DNA of 64,000 bases. It comes from Epiperipatus broadwayi. Taxonomy: Eukaryota > Onychophora > Udeonychophora > Euonychophora > Peripatidae. Made by a program: the position numbers and the translations under genes. Position 1 is the first letter of the stretch. Each line of letters starts with the position of its first letter. The notes under the pieces were generated by a model that worked only from the letters and a program-made list of their open reading frames with translations, was not told where the DNA came from and searched no databases. Where the stretch lies: NCBI GenBank assembly GCA_028023455.1, contig JAQFVV010000275.1:744001-808000 (forward strand), in the 5' to 3' direction. Shown piece by piece: positions 34,700-45,009 of this stretch.

Positions 34700-35420
34700 T
34701 TGTAAAAAGGTCATTCTACCACTAGATGTGTTTTCATCAAATGACTTTATAATATATTGATCATATCATTATTAACCATGTAGCTTAGAGTAAAATCAGA
34801 TTTATTATCTAAATAATAATGGATGGCAATTTTCAAAATGATCATTTTTAATCTACTTTCAAAAATGTAGTTTATTTGCCTGTTTAATAGGATTTATTTA
34901 AACTTCAAAAAATTAAAAAATCTCAATTTGTTAAAATCAAGTATCAATATTGTTGTCTATATCAAATCTTAGACAATAATGAAAAGTAAAATATATTTTT
35001 TTTCCTTATAGAGATCTTCCTGACCACAGATTGAAGAGTTATTATGTAGATAGACTTAAGATTTTATCATATAATTTTCATTTATGAATCATCTGGCTTC
35101 ATGCAAAATCAGGTGTATTATCTAAGTAATAACAAATAGCAATGGGGTTTGAAAATTTAAAAAATGATTATTATTAATATACTTTCAAAAACAAGTTATA
35201 TATTTCCTGTTTAATTGGGTTTGTTTAAGCTCTAAGAATATAAAAATCTCTATACCAATAATGTCATATTTCTTGTTTATATTAAGATGTTAAACTATAG
35301 TAAAAGGTGGAGATAATTTTTTACTTATAGAGGTTGCCTTGGCAATAGATTGAAGATTTATGGTGTAAATAATCTTGGATTGTCATTGTGTGATTTATAT
35401 ACATACAGATTTTCTTTAGA
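34700..35420 (+). repeat. Degenerate tandem repeat, period about 312 bp
   Basis: The stretch from 34,791 (AAATCAG, TTATTATCTAAATAATAA, TGGCAATTTT, CTACTTTCAAAAA, CCTGTTTAATAGG) recurs from 35,103 with AAATCAG, TATTATCTAAGTAATAA, TAGCAAT, ATACTTTCAAAAA and CCTGTTTAATTGG. Both units continue with CTTATAGAG, GCC or TCC, and AGATTGAAGA. A third, weaker unit may follow from about 35,410. Confidence 0.65.
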
Positions 35421-36055
35421 ATATACTATTAAATGACAGGTCATTAGCAGGTGGTGCTTATAGCAGTTTGAAAAATGCAAACCATTGATAGTGGAGCTTC
35501 TAAATATCAATTTTTAGTATTCAAAGTTTAACACATTTTATTATTTTTCTGTTTCTATAAAACAATATTTTCTTTAGATTTAAGTTTAATTCTACTCATG
35601 TGTTATGAATGAAATGATTGGAAGAAATATTCCACTTATTCCTGACATTTCCATATTTCATACAGCTCAGACTATTAATTTTTCATAACAGTAATTTCAA
35701 GATCTTGCTATGAATTTATGTAAAAAACTATTAACACACATATTTTTATTTATATTATTAAAACAATGTTGGGAGTGTGCTGTGTCATTTCACTTATTAA
35801 AGTATATTTATATAATGTGCTAAGAAGAAATAATTTTTTATTACAATACTTACTGCTATGCTCTTAACTATTTTCCAGAAAATTTAGCTATAACATAGCA
35901 TCTGACACTTAACATAAATTACACATTTTAATAAACTGTAATTGTTTTTATTAGACTTATATTTTTAATGGTTGTAAGGTACTTACTTTGTTTATTATGT
36001 AGCAATACAGGAAATTTTGCTTTTAAACCAAGTATATGAATGTTTAGTAATTCTT
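35420..36055. other. Gene-free AT-rich DNA
   Basis: No gene, RNA or repeat assigned beyond a possible third unit of the preceding tandem repeat. Confidence 0.35.
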
Positions 36056-36059
36056 TTCA

Positions 36060-36520
36060 TATCATATTCAATAAAGGTTGAGGTAGATAGTAAAAAATAG
36101 TACTTAGTGGAGAACCTTATGGATTTGAGGAATATAGTACAAAAGAGAGTGAGTTCTTTCCTTTAAGTTTAATATATATTATTCAGCTTAATAAAAAGCT
36201 AGTGGTTAAGTATATTAAAGACTTAGGTAATCATGAGCATGTGAAATACTGATTTTATATTCAGTTGAACCACAACTGAGTTATCTTTTTTATTATTTCT
36301 GATTGTAGTAATCACCGTTATGAACAAAAAAGCTGCCGGTGTTGTAGATGAGCTCTTCTTAATAAATTGCATTCTTGATAACATAGTCAGTAGATAAGAT
36401 TCTAGTTTATCTTTAATAACTGATTCTAACAGCTTGATCCCATGTGGGCCCATTGTTATGGGCCTCAGATTAGTACAATGCATATTTTTAAAAATGTTTT
36501 TTAATAAATGATGTCAGAAA
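36060..36520 (-). pseudogene. LINE (non-LTR) reverse transcriptase fragment
   Basis: The minus-strand frame at 36,223-36,483 starts with CTNLRPITMGPHGIKLLESV, which has the shape of the LINE RT block N-(Y)RPI(S/T)-...-K-(L/I)-(L/F)E. It is followed by QFIKKSSST, like the (Q)(H/Y)GFRKGRST block, and by VVVQLNIKSVFHML, in the place of the motif that contains the first catalytic Asp (usually D(F/I)xKAFD). Here Asp is replaced by Asn. About 120 bp further on, GSPLSTI can be read, like the QGSPLSP(I/L) block. Both ends are lost and frames are broken. The LINE clade cannot be told from this short piece. Confidence 0.6.
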
Positions 36521-39500
36521 AATAGGGTAAAGTCCATGTATGTGATAAACTTTTTTTATTAAAAAACCTAGATACATTAGATAAATATTCTGCAATAAAA
36601 TGCATTAAATGACTGCACACAAAACAAGATATTTTATATATTCCTAAGTGATAAAAATTTGGCATTAATGCCAGTTCTGTATAAATTATCCAGAAGCAAA
36701 ATATATTTCATCATCTGGATCTCCAAGAAAGTATGAAAAACAATTATATTTCTTTCCCCCTCTTAATTTGATTTTGAAATGTGTATGTAAAGGGGTTGTG
36801 GGATATTATAATCAGACTTTATTTCATTTTGTATTTTAATTGCTATTGGTAAATGAGCTGACAGTATCTGACCTAGTGAATATAGTGTCTAGACTATGTT
36901 TGGGGTTGTTTCCAATATATATTTTTTTATTGTCAGATATTATTTAAGTGCTCACAGACTGATTTATATATATATATATATGATAACTATATAATTTTAC
37001 AATAAAACAAAAAATATAAATAATAATATATATACAGCATAGTTGCTAATTTAGAATAACCTCTGCCATAGGTGTTTTCTATTATTAGGTACTGCATTTT
37101 TCTAGTGAAAGAATAGTCCATAACAAATAAAATTATGATATATCCTGATTATATTTATTTGTACAAATAGGATTATAAAAATAAAAAATAAAAAATTATG
37201 ATACACATTAAAGATATTTATTCGTACAAATATAATTTTTAAAGAATAGTAAGTTTACCTAAAGTATACATTTATTATATCTAATTAAATTATTCATGAA
37301 TTATGTTTGATTATTTATTTCATTCACTTAGTTATTATCATAGCATTTTTAATCTAATTTATTTACTTAAATATTTATTATTGCATTTTCTCATTTATTC
37401 CAATTATTTTATCTCTCATCCATTGTTTGCAAATTATATTTTCATTTAAATCAATGTAAGTAATGTATACCTTATATAAATTTATTATTTTTTGTACTTA
37501 CATGTACACAAGTAAGTAACTTTAATGTATATAATTTAATTTTTTATCTTATTATTTTTTTTACTATTTTATTTGTATTAATAAATACATTCATTATGTA
37601 TTGTAATTTAAATTAGTAATTATTATTTTACTTTGAAAATGTGCTACCTGAAGGTAGAAAATTAATATAATAAAGCACATGCTAACTGCATATAATAACA
37701 ATTATAAACTTGTGCCAAATATATAATCAAAAATTATTTGCAACATATGTGAAAATAGAAAAATAGATTTTAATACTGATATGTATGTGGACGTATTTTT
37801 ATTATATAAATCTTAGAAGAATTGGAGTACAAACAAGCACAAACACCAATATAATAGTTAATATAGTATAAGATTTAAAATTATCATCTACAATATCAAA
37901 TGAAGCAGCAGCTCCAACTTCTTCATTTGAGGATTATAGTCTTGACTAAAATTATAATATTATAGTAGTTCAAAGGATATTGCTATCTTATTCATCTAAA
38001 TCACTACTTAATTTTTGTTAGACTGATATTATGAAACTTTTAAATCACAAATAATAATAATTAAGAATTTGGTATATATCTTTACATGCATAATAAAATT
38101 AATGTAAATATTAGCAATACAAATACATGTTTATATATCTCAATACATTTATGACCTTTATAACATGACATAATTTTTTTTTTTTTTCTCACCAATAAAG
38201 CTGCTTGAAAAAGTAATTTTGAAGTATATAAATGGTTTTCTGTTTTTTTTGAGGTATGACAGATTTGCATTTTTTATTGGTATATTTTGAAATTTATTAA
38301 TTCTGGAATATTTATTTTTAACATTTTTTTTAATTTCTCATTTTTATTACATTTAAAATATATATATATAACAAAATGTATTTATGCAGCACAATGATTA
38401 ATATTAGATACATGATATAGTTTCTGATTATTTTAGAATTATCAGCAATTACTAATTTTAACTGTTACTATACTATTGAATTTTAGAACTTTTAAACTCT
38501 TTTCAATCACTTCACTTAGAACTGTCACTTTTTCATGTATTATTACTTTTTTAATCTAATAAATTTTTCAATGTTGAAGGTTTATTCTTTATTTTGCTTT
38601 AATTCTGCTAATTGATATTCTGGTATTAATAGTACAGAATGATACTAGACTATAGATTCATGAATAATTCTAAAGATCTTTTGCCAATAACTGTGGAGAG
38701 TGTACCACATTGATATACAAAGAGATTAAAATATTGCAGTGTATGTATTTAACATCCATTTTTCAATATTACTTTACAATTTTTGCACTGTATTTTTAAA
38801 TGCATCATTTGATTTTGAATGATAAAAGGTAATTAACAAATTATCATTACTATGACTTCCATTATAATTCCATATCTGAAAATATGAATATAATAGCAAT
38901 AATTTTTTTATATTTTACTACTATTTTTTTATACTTAAACTCTTCCACAATTCATATTCCACCCATTATGAATACAAATAGCAAATTTAAGAAACTAATT
39001 TCCCAGAAAATGTTCAGCATAACCAATATAAATTATCTGTCATGATTCTTTATTTTCAAATCATGCATTATAATCTTTTTCTGAAAATTCTCTCTTTTCA
39101 GCATTTACTACATTTTGCATTATAATTTTTCATTGTTCTTGGTTGATATTTGCCACCATACAAAGTTTTAGTTTCATTCCAAAATGTCTTATGTACTATG
39201 AGAACCCTGTCATTTATAAATATATATTCTTGATTCACAGTTAATTTATTAGATCATTATAGTTTTCTGTTTTACAACCTGATCATTTTCTATTAAATAT
39301 TTTTTTAAATTTATGACAACTTCTTTTTTATAATGAACTTGTTATTTATAATGATTGGTCTAAAATAATCTATGAGATTGGTCTTTTTTTAAAGTATAAC
39401 TTTATGATAATGCACATGCTAATCATTTGCCTTTTTGTAATTTAGAATAATCATATTCTAATAAAATATTTAACCAACTTGTCTATCTATTATTAATGTA

Positions 39501-40090
39501 ATTGGGAAATGATTTATTTCTTTCACACTTCATAATTTGCAATCTGTAAAGATTTTGTATTACTTCCATATAAACATTTTAAGACATTTTAGCTGCACCT
39601 ACATTTGTTAATGCTTCTTTATCAAGATCACTATAACTAATTTATGATAGTGTAGAGTATTTAAAAAATTCAGTGAAATCGTTTGTGCTTTTAACAGTTT
39701 TAAATTCACTGTCACATATTTCAAGAACATTTGACAATTCATTACCTTTTAAATATTTTTTTTATAAATATATTATCTCCATAAAGGATTATGATTCTTT
39801 TAGATATCAAAATCTAAGTACATTTTTTACTGCAGCTTTCTCACTAGAACAAAGTTATAATTTTTGCTTTTTTCAGTTACATCTAAAATCTGATCTGAAG
39901 AGTAAGAGTATACCAAATAGACTTATTATTGTTTATATTTGTTTCATTTTTCTAATCTATCATAAATTCTAATTATATAGTTTTTTATTTTCTTGATGAT
40001 AATGTGGAACAATAACTTTCAGATTATCATATGCTATATCTATTTTAGTTTGAAATATACTAAGAATTCTAACAATATTAAACAGAAGAT
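36520..40090. other. Gene-free AT-rich DNA
   Basis: A (TA)n tract lies at 36,967-36,981. The 99-codon plus-strand frame at 39,673-39,972 has no recognisable domain. Nothing else could be assigned. Confidence 0.4.
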
Positions 40091-40094
40091 AATA

Positions 40095-40310
40095 ACTGAA
40101 ATACAGGCTTATTATATACCTGTATCAATATATGTAATATATAGAGTATATGAGCACAGACTATTACATGACCCACTACTTTCCACCCATCTCAAAATAC
40201 TGATACCCTTGAACACATATATGTCGAAAAAATAAATAATCACCAATATTCGTATTTCATGCTAAACCAGCAATCATCAGTTGCTCATATACCCTATATA
40301 TTAAACAGAA
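40095..40310 (+). repeat. Interspersed repeat R3, copy 2
   Basis: Contains ACAGGCTTATTATATACCTG, AGAGTATATGAGCACAGACT, ACATGACCCACTACT, GAACACATATATGTCGAAAA and AAACCAGCAATCATC, all found in the same order in copy 3 at 42,056-42,521 or in rotated order (the hairpin is at the left here but at the right end of copy 3). The rotation suggests a tandem or circular intermediate. Confidence 0.65.
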
Positions 40311-40319
40311 GATAGTATT

Positions 40320-42050
40320 AATAGAAAAGCTGTTTTTGTGTAATAAGGATAAATGTTTTTCTTTTATTTTCTACTGATGTTTGATAAACTAACAAATTTA
40401 AATCCAATTTTTAAAATGTTATTATGCTTCTAGATTTTCTCAAGTGTTTTTTTTTTTTTTTTTTGGGGGGGGGGATATTTATGTATTCTTTGGAATTTGT
40501 TGACAGTAATATATTAATAATTGCAAATTGTTTTTTATCAGATTTATAGAAAAATAGAAGTAGCCCATTCAAATTTTTCTATAGAAGGGCTTTTCAAACA
40601 TTTTTTTTTTTATCATGATTTTTTTAATTAAATAAAAAATTTGTATGCACTCTATTATTTATAAAAAGAATAGGCGCTAGTCATAATTAAATAATAATTA
40701 TAAATAATTGAAGATCAAAAAAGGTTGTTTCTCCTATAGTATACAATCTACCCACTGATAGAACTGCATAATTCTTATATTGCCCAAAATAAAAACTAAT
40801 TTTTAAAAACGCAATGTCCATATTTATTCTTTAATTTCTGACAGAAGTATATTAAACAAAATCAAAAAAACTCTTATATTTTGAAATAAAAAATGTTATG
40901 CTCATTGCATATATGTATTACTTGTTTGTAGAGTTACCATTCACACCAGAATCTTAATCAATTACATTTTTTTTTTGTCCAATGAAAATAATTTATGTTT
41001 GAAACAAAATTAAAAATAATATGAAACATTATTATGTTTAAGAAACCATGAAAATATTATAAATTATTTAGAAAATACCCCTGAAATCAATATCTTTAGT
41101 AAACATGGTTGAAAAGCACACAGAAAAAAAAATATTGGCAAGGGCAAATGAAAAGATTGAAAAATAAACACTTTTATTAAATATGATCACTATAAATATT
41201 TGGGAAGAAATTAAATTACTTTTAGGAATAAATAATTCCACAAATGAAGAAAAATGAATAACATAACATGTTGGGTGAAAGTGCATCAAGGCAAAAAAAT
41301 ATTTATTTTAAATAATGGGTTAACCATGATTTTCACAATTTCATATTACACCATTAGGTGACGCTATAATAGACCTCATATCAGTGGTTAACTATATGTC
41401 ATTTTCCATAATTTCATTACTTTTGTATTAGGAAATATATTGTTAAACATTCATATTATTTTTATCAAAATGTTTGTAAAAGATTTCTATCGACAAGTGT
41501 TTTGTAATGAAGAAAGAACATTGATATTTTTACGTGAGCACAATCTCTTAGTGATTGAGCCACTATACAACATGTGATTGTTTGTTTTTGCAATAACTTA
41601 ATTTCTTCTTAAATGCTTACATTAATCACACTTAATGGAAATATTTGTTGTTCAATCATTTTCATTTGCTTACACGATAATTTATTTTTTTCCCAAATAC
41701 TTTTTAATATTTTATTTGCTAAATATATTATTTTCAAGTTTCTTTCCTAAATAAATTATATTATTTTCATGTTTTATTTTTTAAGCATATTTCTTTTACA
41801 AAAAAAAAAAAAAAAATTGAAACAAATGCTTTTCAGTCATGTTTTGTTTACTAAAAATATTAATTTCAGATTTTCATAAATATTACATTATTTTCATGTT
41901 GCTTTTTAAATATAATTATATTATTTTCACTAGAAATAAATGAAACTGATCGATTAGCATTTTTTTTACTTTGGTATTTGGATGATGGTTCTGACAAATG
42001 CATTGTAAAATCATCAATATAATGAATTCCTCTATAATTAGCCATCTGCC
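40320..42050. other. Gene-free AT-rich DNA
   Basis: Contains a T18-G10 run at 40,447-40,474 and a poly-A run at about 41,802-41,816. No gene or family recognised. Confidence 0.45.
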
Positions 42051-42055
42051 CATTT

Positions 42056-42521
42056 CATTGAGTGATATAATATATAGGGTATATGAGCACAGAATTTCAC
42101 ACGACCCACCACTCTCCACACTATCTCATAACACTGATACACCCGAACACATATATGTTGAAAAAATAAATAATCACCATTCATAATAAACCAGCAATCA
42201 TCTGTTGGTCCAGATTACCATCTCTACACATATATGGTACAAGTGCTCAGATATATATTAAGATAGCCAAACCTCATACTTTAATGGACAGGCTTCAATC
42301 TACTCCACACTCGAACTCTTCAACCATCCATCCAATTGAAAATCTGATGATGGAATGCTCAAAGGCCACCCTGAGACTGAGATTCTTGTCACACCCATGT
42401 TGACCTAAGGTCAATCTGACCCCACATGTACAGGACATAATCCATATACAAGAGATGGGCAGACATCTCTATTATGTAATAACTGAAACACAGGCTTATT
42501 ATATACCTGTGTCTATATATG
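42056..42521 (+). repeat. Interspersed repeat R3, copy 3 (longest)
   Basis: Starts with TATATAGGGTATATGAGCAC and ends with CTGAAACACAGG, an 11-nt loop and CCTGTGTCTATATATG. The middle (42,280-42,480) is unusually G+C-rich for this window and contains ACCTAAGGT palindromic sequence. A palindrome-flanked GAAAC...GTC hairpin at the right end recalls hammerhead stem III, but no CUGANGA core with a matching stem II precedes it. No coding frame. Confidence 0.65.
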
Positions 42522-42529
42522 TTTTTTTA

Positions 42530-43113
42530 CTAAATTATCTACAAAATCATTATATTTTATGCTTAAACAATATACTTGATATTATACATACGATTTGATG
42601 TAATAAATTTGAAAGTTAAATGTCGATGATTATTTTATAGGTATGTTGATTTTAAATGCATTTTTTTAAAACAATAAACTACTTTGCATCTAATTGTTTT
42701 AAAAGCTAATAGGTGCTTCCACTTTACATTGATTATATTTTTAAAAAAAATATTTTACTGATTTTGATGTTCTTTTTTTAATTGTACTCAACCAAGTATC
42801 CTAATTAAACTATAGAATACAAAGAAAAATTAGAAAACAATGTTAATGAAGTAATATAAATGAAAAGAAGAATGCAAGACAAAATTAGAAAACAATAAGG
42901 AAGCTAAGAAAAAAGTATAGAATCTTTTTAAAAAAGTAAAAGAAGAAAAAGATAGATAAAACTTAGTTTAAATTCTGATATAAAAATTAAATGATTACAA
43001 TGTATATTTTTTAATAACTAAATACAAATATTTTATTCACTTGATTGAAGTAATATTTTGTTTTATTTTTCTCAGTAAAACAATCTGTACAGAAACCTTT
43101 AACTTTCACAAGT
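42530..43113. other. Gene-free AT-rich DNA
   Basis: A purine-rich tract (42,810-42,965) encodes Lys/Glu-rich frames with stops. It could be a very old gag-like remnant, but I see no proof. Confidence 0.4.
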
Positions 43114-43557
43114 AAGATTATATTACATGACCATTTCTTGTGCTTGTGTATAACTGTTGTTAAAACAGGCAAAACTCACTATATGTATGCCACACACAGC
43201 AAGCTAGAGTAATCAATGGATGCTAGAAGGCTTGTGCATTATGCACAAGCCTTCTTGCCTGTTTTAACAACAGTTATACACAAGCATAAGAGATGGTGGT
43301 CATGTGATGTTTATTGGCTTAAAACCAATCCTGCCTAATAGGATATTGGTGGCTATGGTTATTAAGGAATCAAAGACACCAAAATGTATGGGAACTGAAC
43401 TGGGTTCAGACCCATATAACTATATAAGCTGATGGGCTTGAATTGGAAACATTAAAGTGTTTTCAGTTTAAGACTCATAGTTTTGTAGTTAAATGGAGAT
43501 AAAAGGTGGTTCTAGAGGGTTGCATTAGATCCTAAGATCTAGATGCAGTGCTCTCAG

Positions 43558-43616
43558 ATCCAAGGCTCCTCACTGATAAAGGCCACAAGCCAGAAACTAG
43601 TCTGGGGATATTGGAT
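43558..43616 (+). ncRNA. Hammerhead ribozyme motif, dimer unit 1 (core damaged)
   Basis: Stem I outer AUCCAA/UUGGAU, internal loop GGC/UA, inner UCCUCA/UGGGGA (one G-U); core CUGAUAA, where the invariant G8 is A; stem II GGC/GCC with loop CACAA; GAAA; stem III within ACUAGU; triplet GUC with the predicted cut after 43,602. The G8 change should abolish or strongly reduce cleavage. Confidence 0.75.
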
Positions 43617-44008
43617 GAGTAGGCACTAGAAGGGGATTTTATGCACAAGCCTTGTGGCATCCATTGATTACTCTAGCTTGCTGTGTGTGGCATATGTATA
43701 GTGAGTTTTGCCTGTTTTAACAACAGTTTTACACAAGCATTAGAGATGGAGGTCATGCGATGTTTATTGGCTTAAAACTAATCCTGCATAATAGGATATT
43801 GGTGGCTATGGTTATTAAAGAACCAAAGACACCAAAATGTATGGGAACAACTGGGTTCAGACCCATATAACTATATAAGCTGATGGGCTTGAATTGGAAA
43901 CTTTAAAGTGTTTTCAGTTTAAGACTCATAGTTTTGTAGTTAAATGGAGATAAAAGGTGGTTCTAGAGGGTTGCATTAGATCCTAAGATCTAGATGCAGT
44001 GCTCTCAG

Positions 44009-44067
44009 ATCCAAGGCTTCTCATTGATGAAGGCCACAAGCCAGAAACTAGTCTGGGTATATTGGAT
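44009..44067 (+). ncRNA. Hammerhead ribozyme motif, dimer unit 2 (core damaged)
   Basis: Same architecture as unit 1 at a distance of exactly 451 nt. The core is UUGAUGA, where the invariant C3 is U, but G8 is intact. Stem I inner reads UUCUCA/UGGGUA with one lost pair. GAAA, stem III ACUAGU and GUC are intact, with the predicted cut after 44,053. Taken together the two units imply an intact ancestral core. Confidence 0.75.
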
Positions 44068-44184
44068 GAGTAGGCACTAGATGGGGATTTTATGCACAAG
44101 CCTTCTGGCATCCATTGATTACTTTAGCTTGCTGTGTGTGGCATATGTATAGTGAGATTTGCCTGTTTTAAAGATTATATTAGT

Positions 44185-44885
44185 TGTGTAAACTTTTTAG
44201 GTCATAATAGTCATTGTTATATATGGTTCATCATTTGTGAATTATTTATTTAAATCGTGAATGCACTTTTAAACAGCAATAATTATTAATCTAATAATTT
44301 GAGTGATAAAAATATCATTTAGCAAAAATCTTTATTACTTTTATTCATAGGATTGACTTTTTTTTTAAAAAAAAAAAGACTAACCAATGAAAAAATTTAT
44401 ATATTTTTGTCAAAGAAAAATAAATGTTGTGAATAAGTTGTCACTGACTGTGTAATGTTATTCAAGAATATATATTTTTGATATTGATTGATGTACATTC
44501 AAATTAGTAAAAAAACACCAGGTTAGAGGAGAAAGTAATGAAAATGAAAGAAATTTACAGCTAAAATTTAATCACTACTCTGATAAACTCATTAAAAAAT
44601 ATTTTTGTATTTTATTCAACTTTGGAATATTATTTTCATAATGTATTTTTTCAATCAATACATTATTGTTGGAAAACAGCTATAGAGAAAAATTATAATG
44701 TCAGGATTTGAACATTATATTCTTTTCATCAAAACTATTCTAACGTGCATCTAAACTCATTATAAACAAAATACTAAAAATATGTAATGGCAAATTATCT
44801 TTTGCTGATACAAATATTTAATTAAATCACTTTATCCTTATTTAAAATATGTAACTTTTATATAAAATCCTTATACTAATGTTTA

Positions 44886-44936
<51 letters not shown>

Positions 44937-45005
44937 ATGATCAGGGTCTTATATATAAAATGAGATTCATTTTATAATTGTTTAAAAAGGAATTAATCAT
45001 TGGTT
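44185..45005. other. Gene-free AT-rich DNA with (TA)n tract
   Basis: A (TA)n tract of about 22 units lies at 44,888-44,932. A T9-A11 tract lies at about 44,359-44,378. No gene recognised. Confidence 0.5.
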
Positions 45006-45009
45006 AGTT

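Larger units (their letters stand above)
43126..44170 (+). mobile_element. Retrozyme-like tandem dimer with 5' inverted fragment
   Basis: Two direct units of 451 bp (about 43,253-43,703 and 43,704-44,154) are preceded by a 115-bp inverted copy of the unit junction (43,126-43,240). The inverted and direct parts meet in the palindrome GGCTTGTGCAT/TATGCACAAGCC. The 12-bp direct repeat AAGATTATATTA lies at 43,114-43,125 and 44,171-44,182, exactly outside the element, and is a plausible target-site duplication. Each unit carries a type I hammerhead motif on the plus strand. From cut site to cut site (43,603-44,053) is one full 451-nt monomer. Direct repeats with an inverted 5' piece are also described for Penelope-type insertions, so mobilisation by a PLE is a reasonable inference. 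No protein is encoded. Confidence 0.85.

Noticed and set aside
37800-37960. Minus-strand stretch reading SNEEVGAAASFDIVDDN as a possible transposase exon
   Set aside because: About 15 residues of plausible sequence are followed by low-complexity hydrophobic residues and a stop. Too short to assign.
39673-39972. 99-codon plus-strand frame as a host gene
   Set aside because: Phe/Leu/Ser/Ile-rich composition as expected from AT-rich DNA, no signal of a known domain, no splice-site or neighbour support.
42484-42521. Hammerhead in R3 (CTGAAAC-ACAGG loop CCTGT-GTC hairpin)
   Set aside because: The GAAA...GTC half looks right, but no CUGANGA with a matching stem II lies in front of it. The CTGATGA at 42,352 is about 130 nt away and does not pair suitably.
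43160-44171. TTAA target sites and AACAGGC terminal inverted repeats (piggyBac-type element)
   Set aside because: TTAA occurs at both points, but homology with the unit continues past the left TTAA to 43,126, and 12-bp direct repeats lie exactly outside the longer interval. The retrozyme-like reading explains more.
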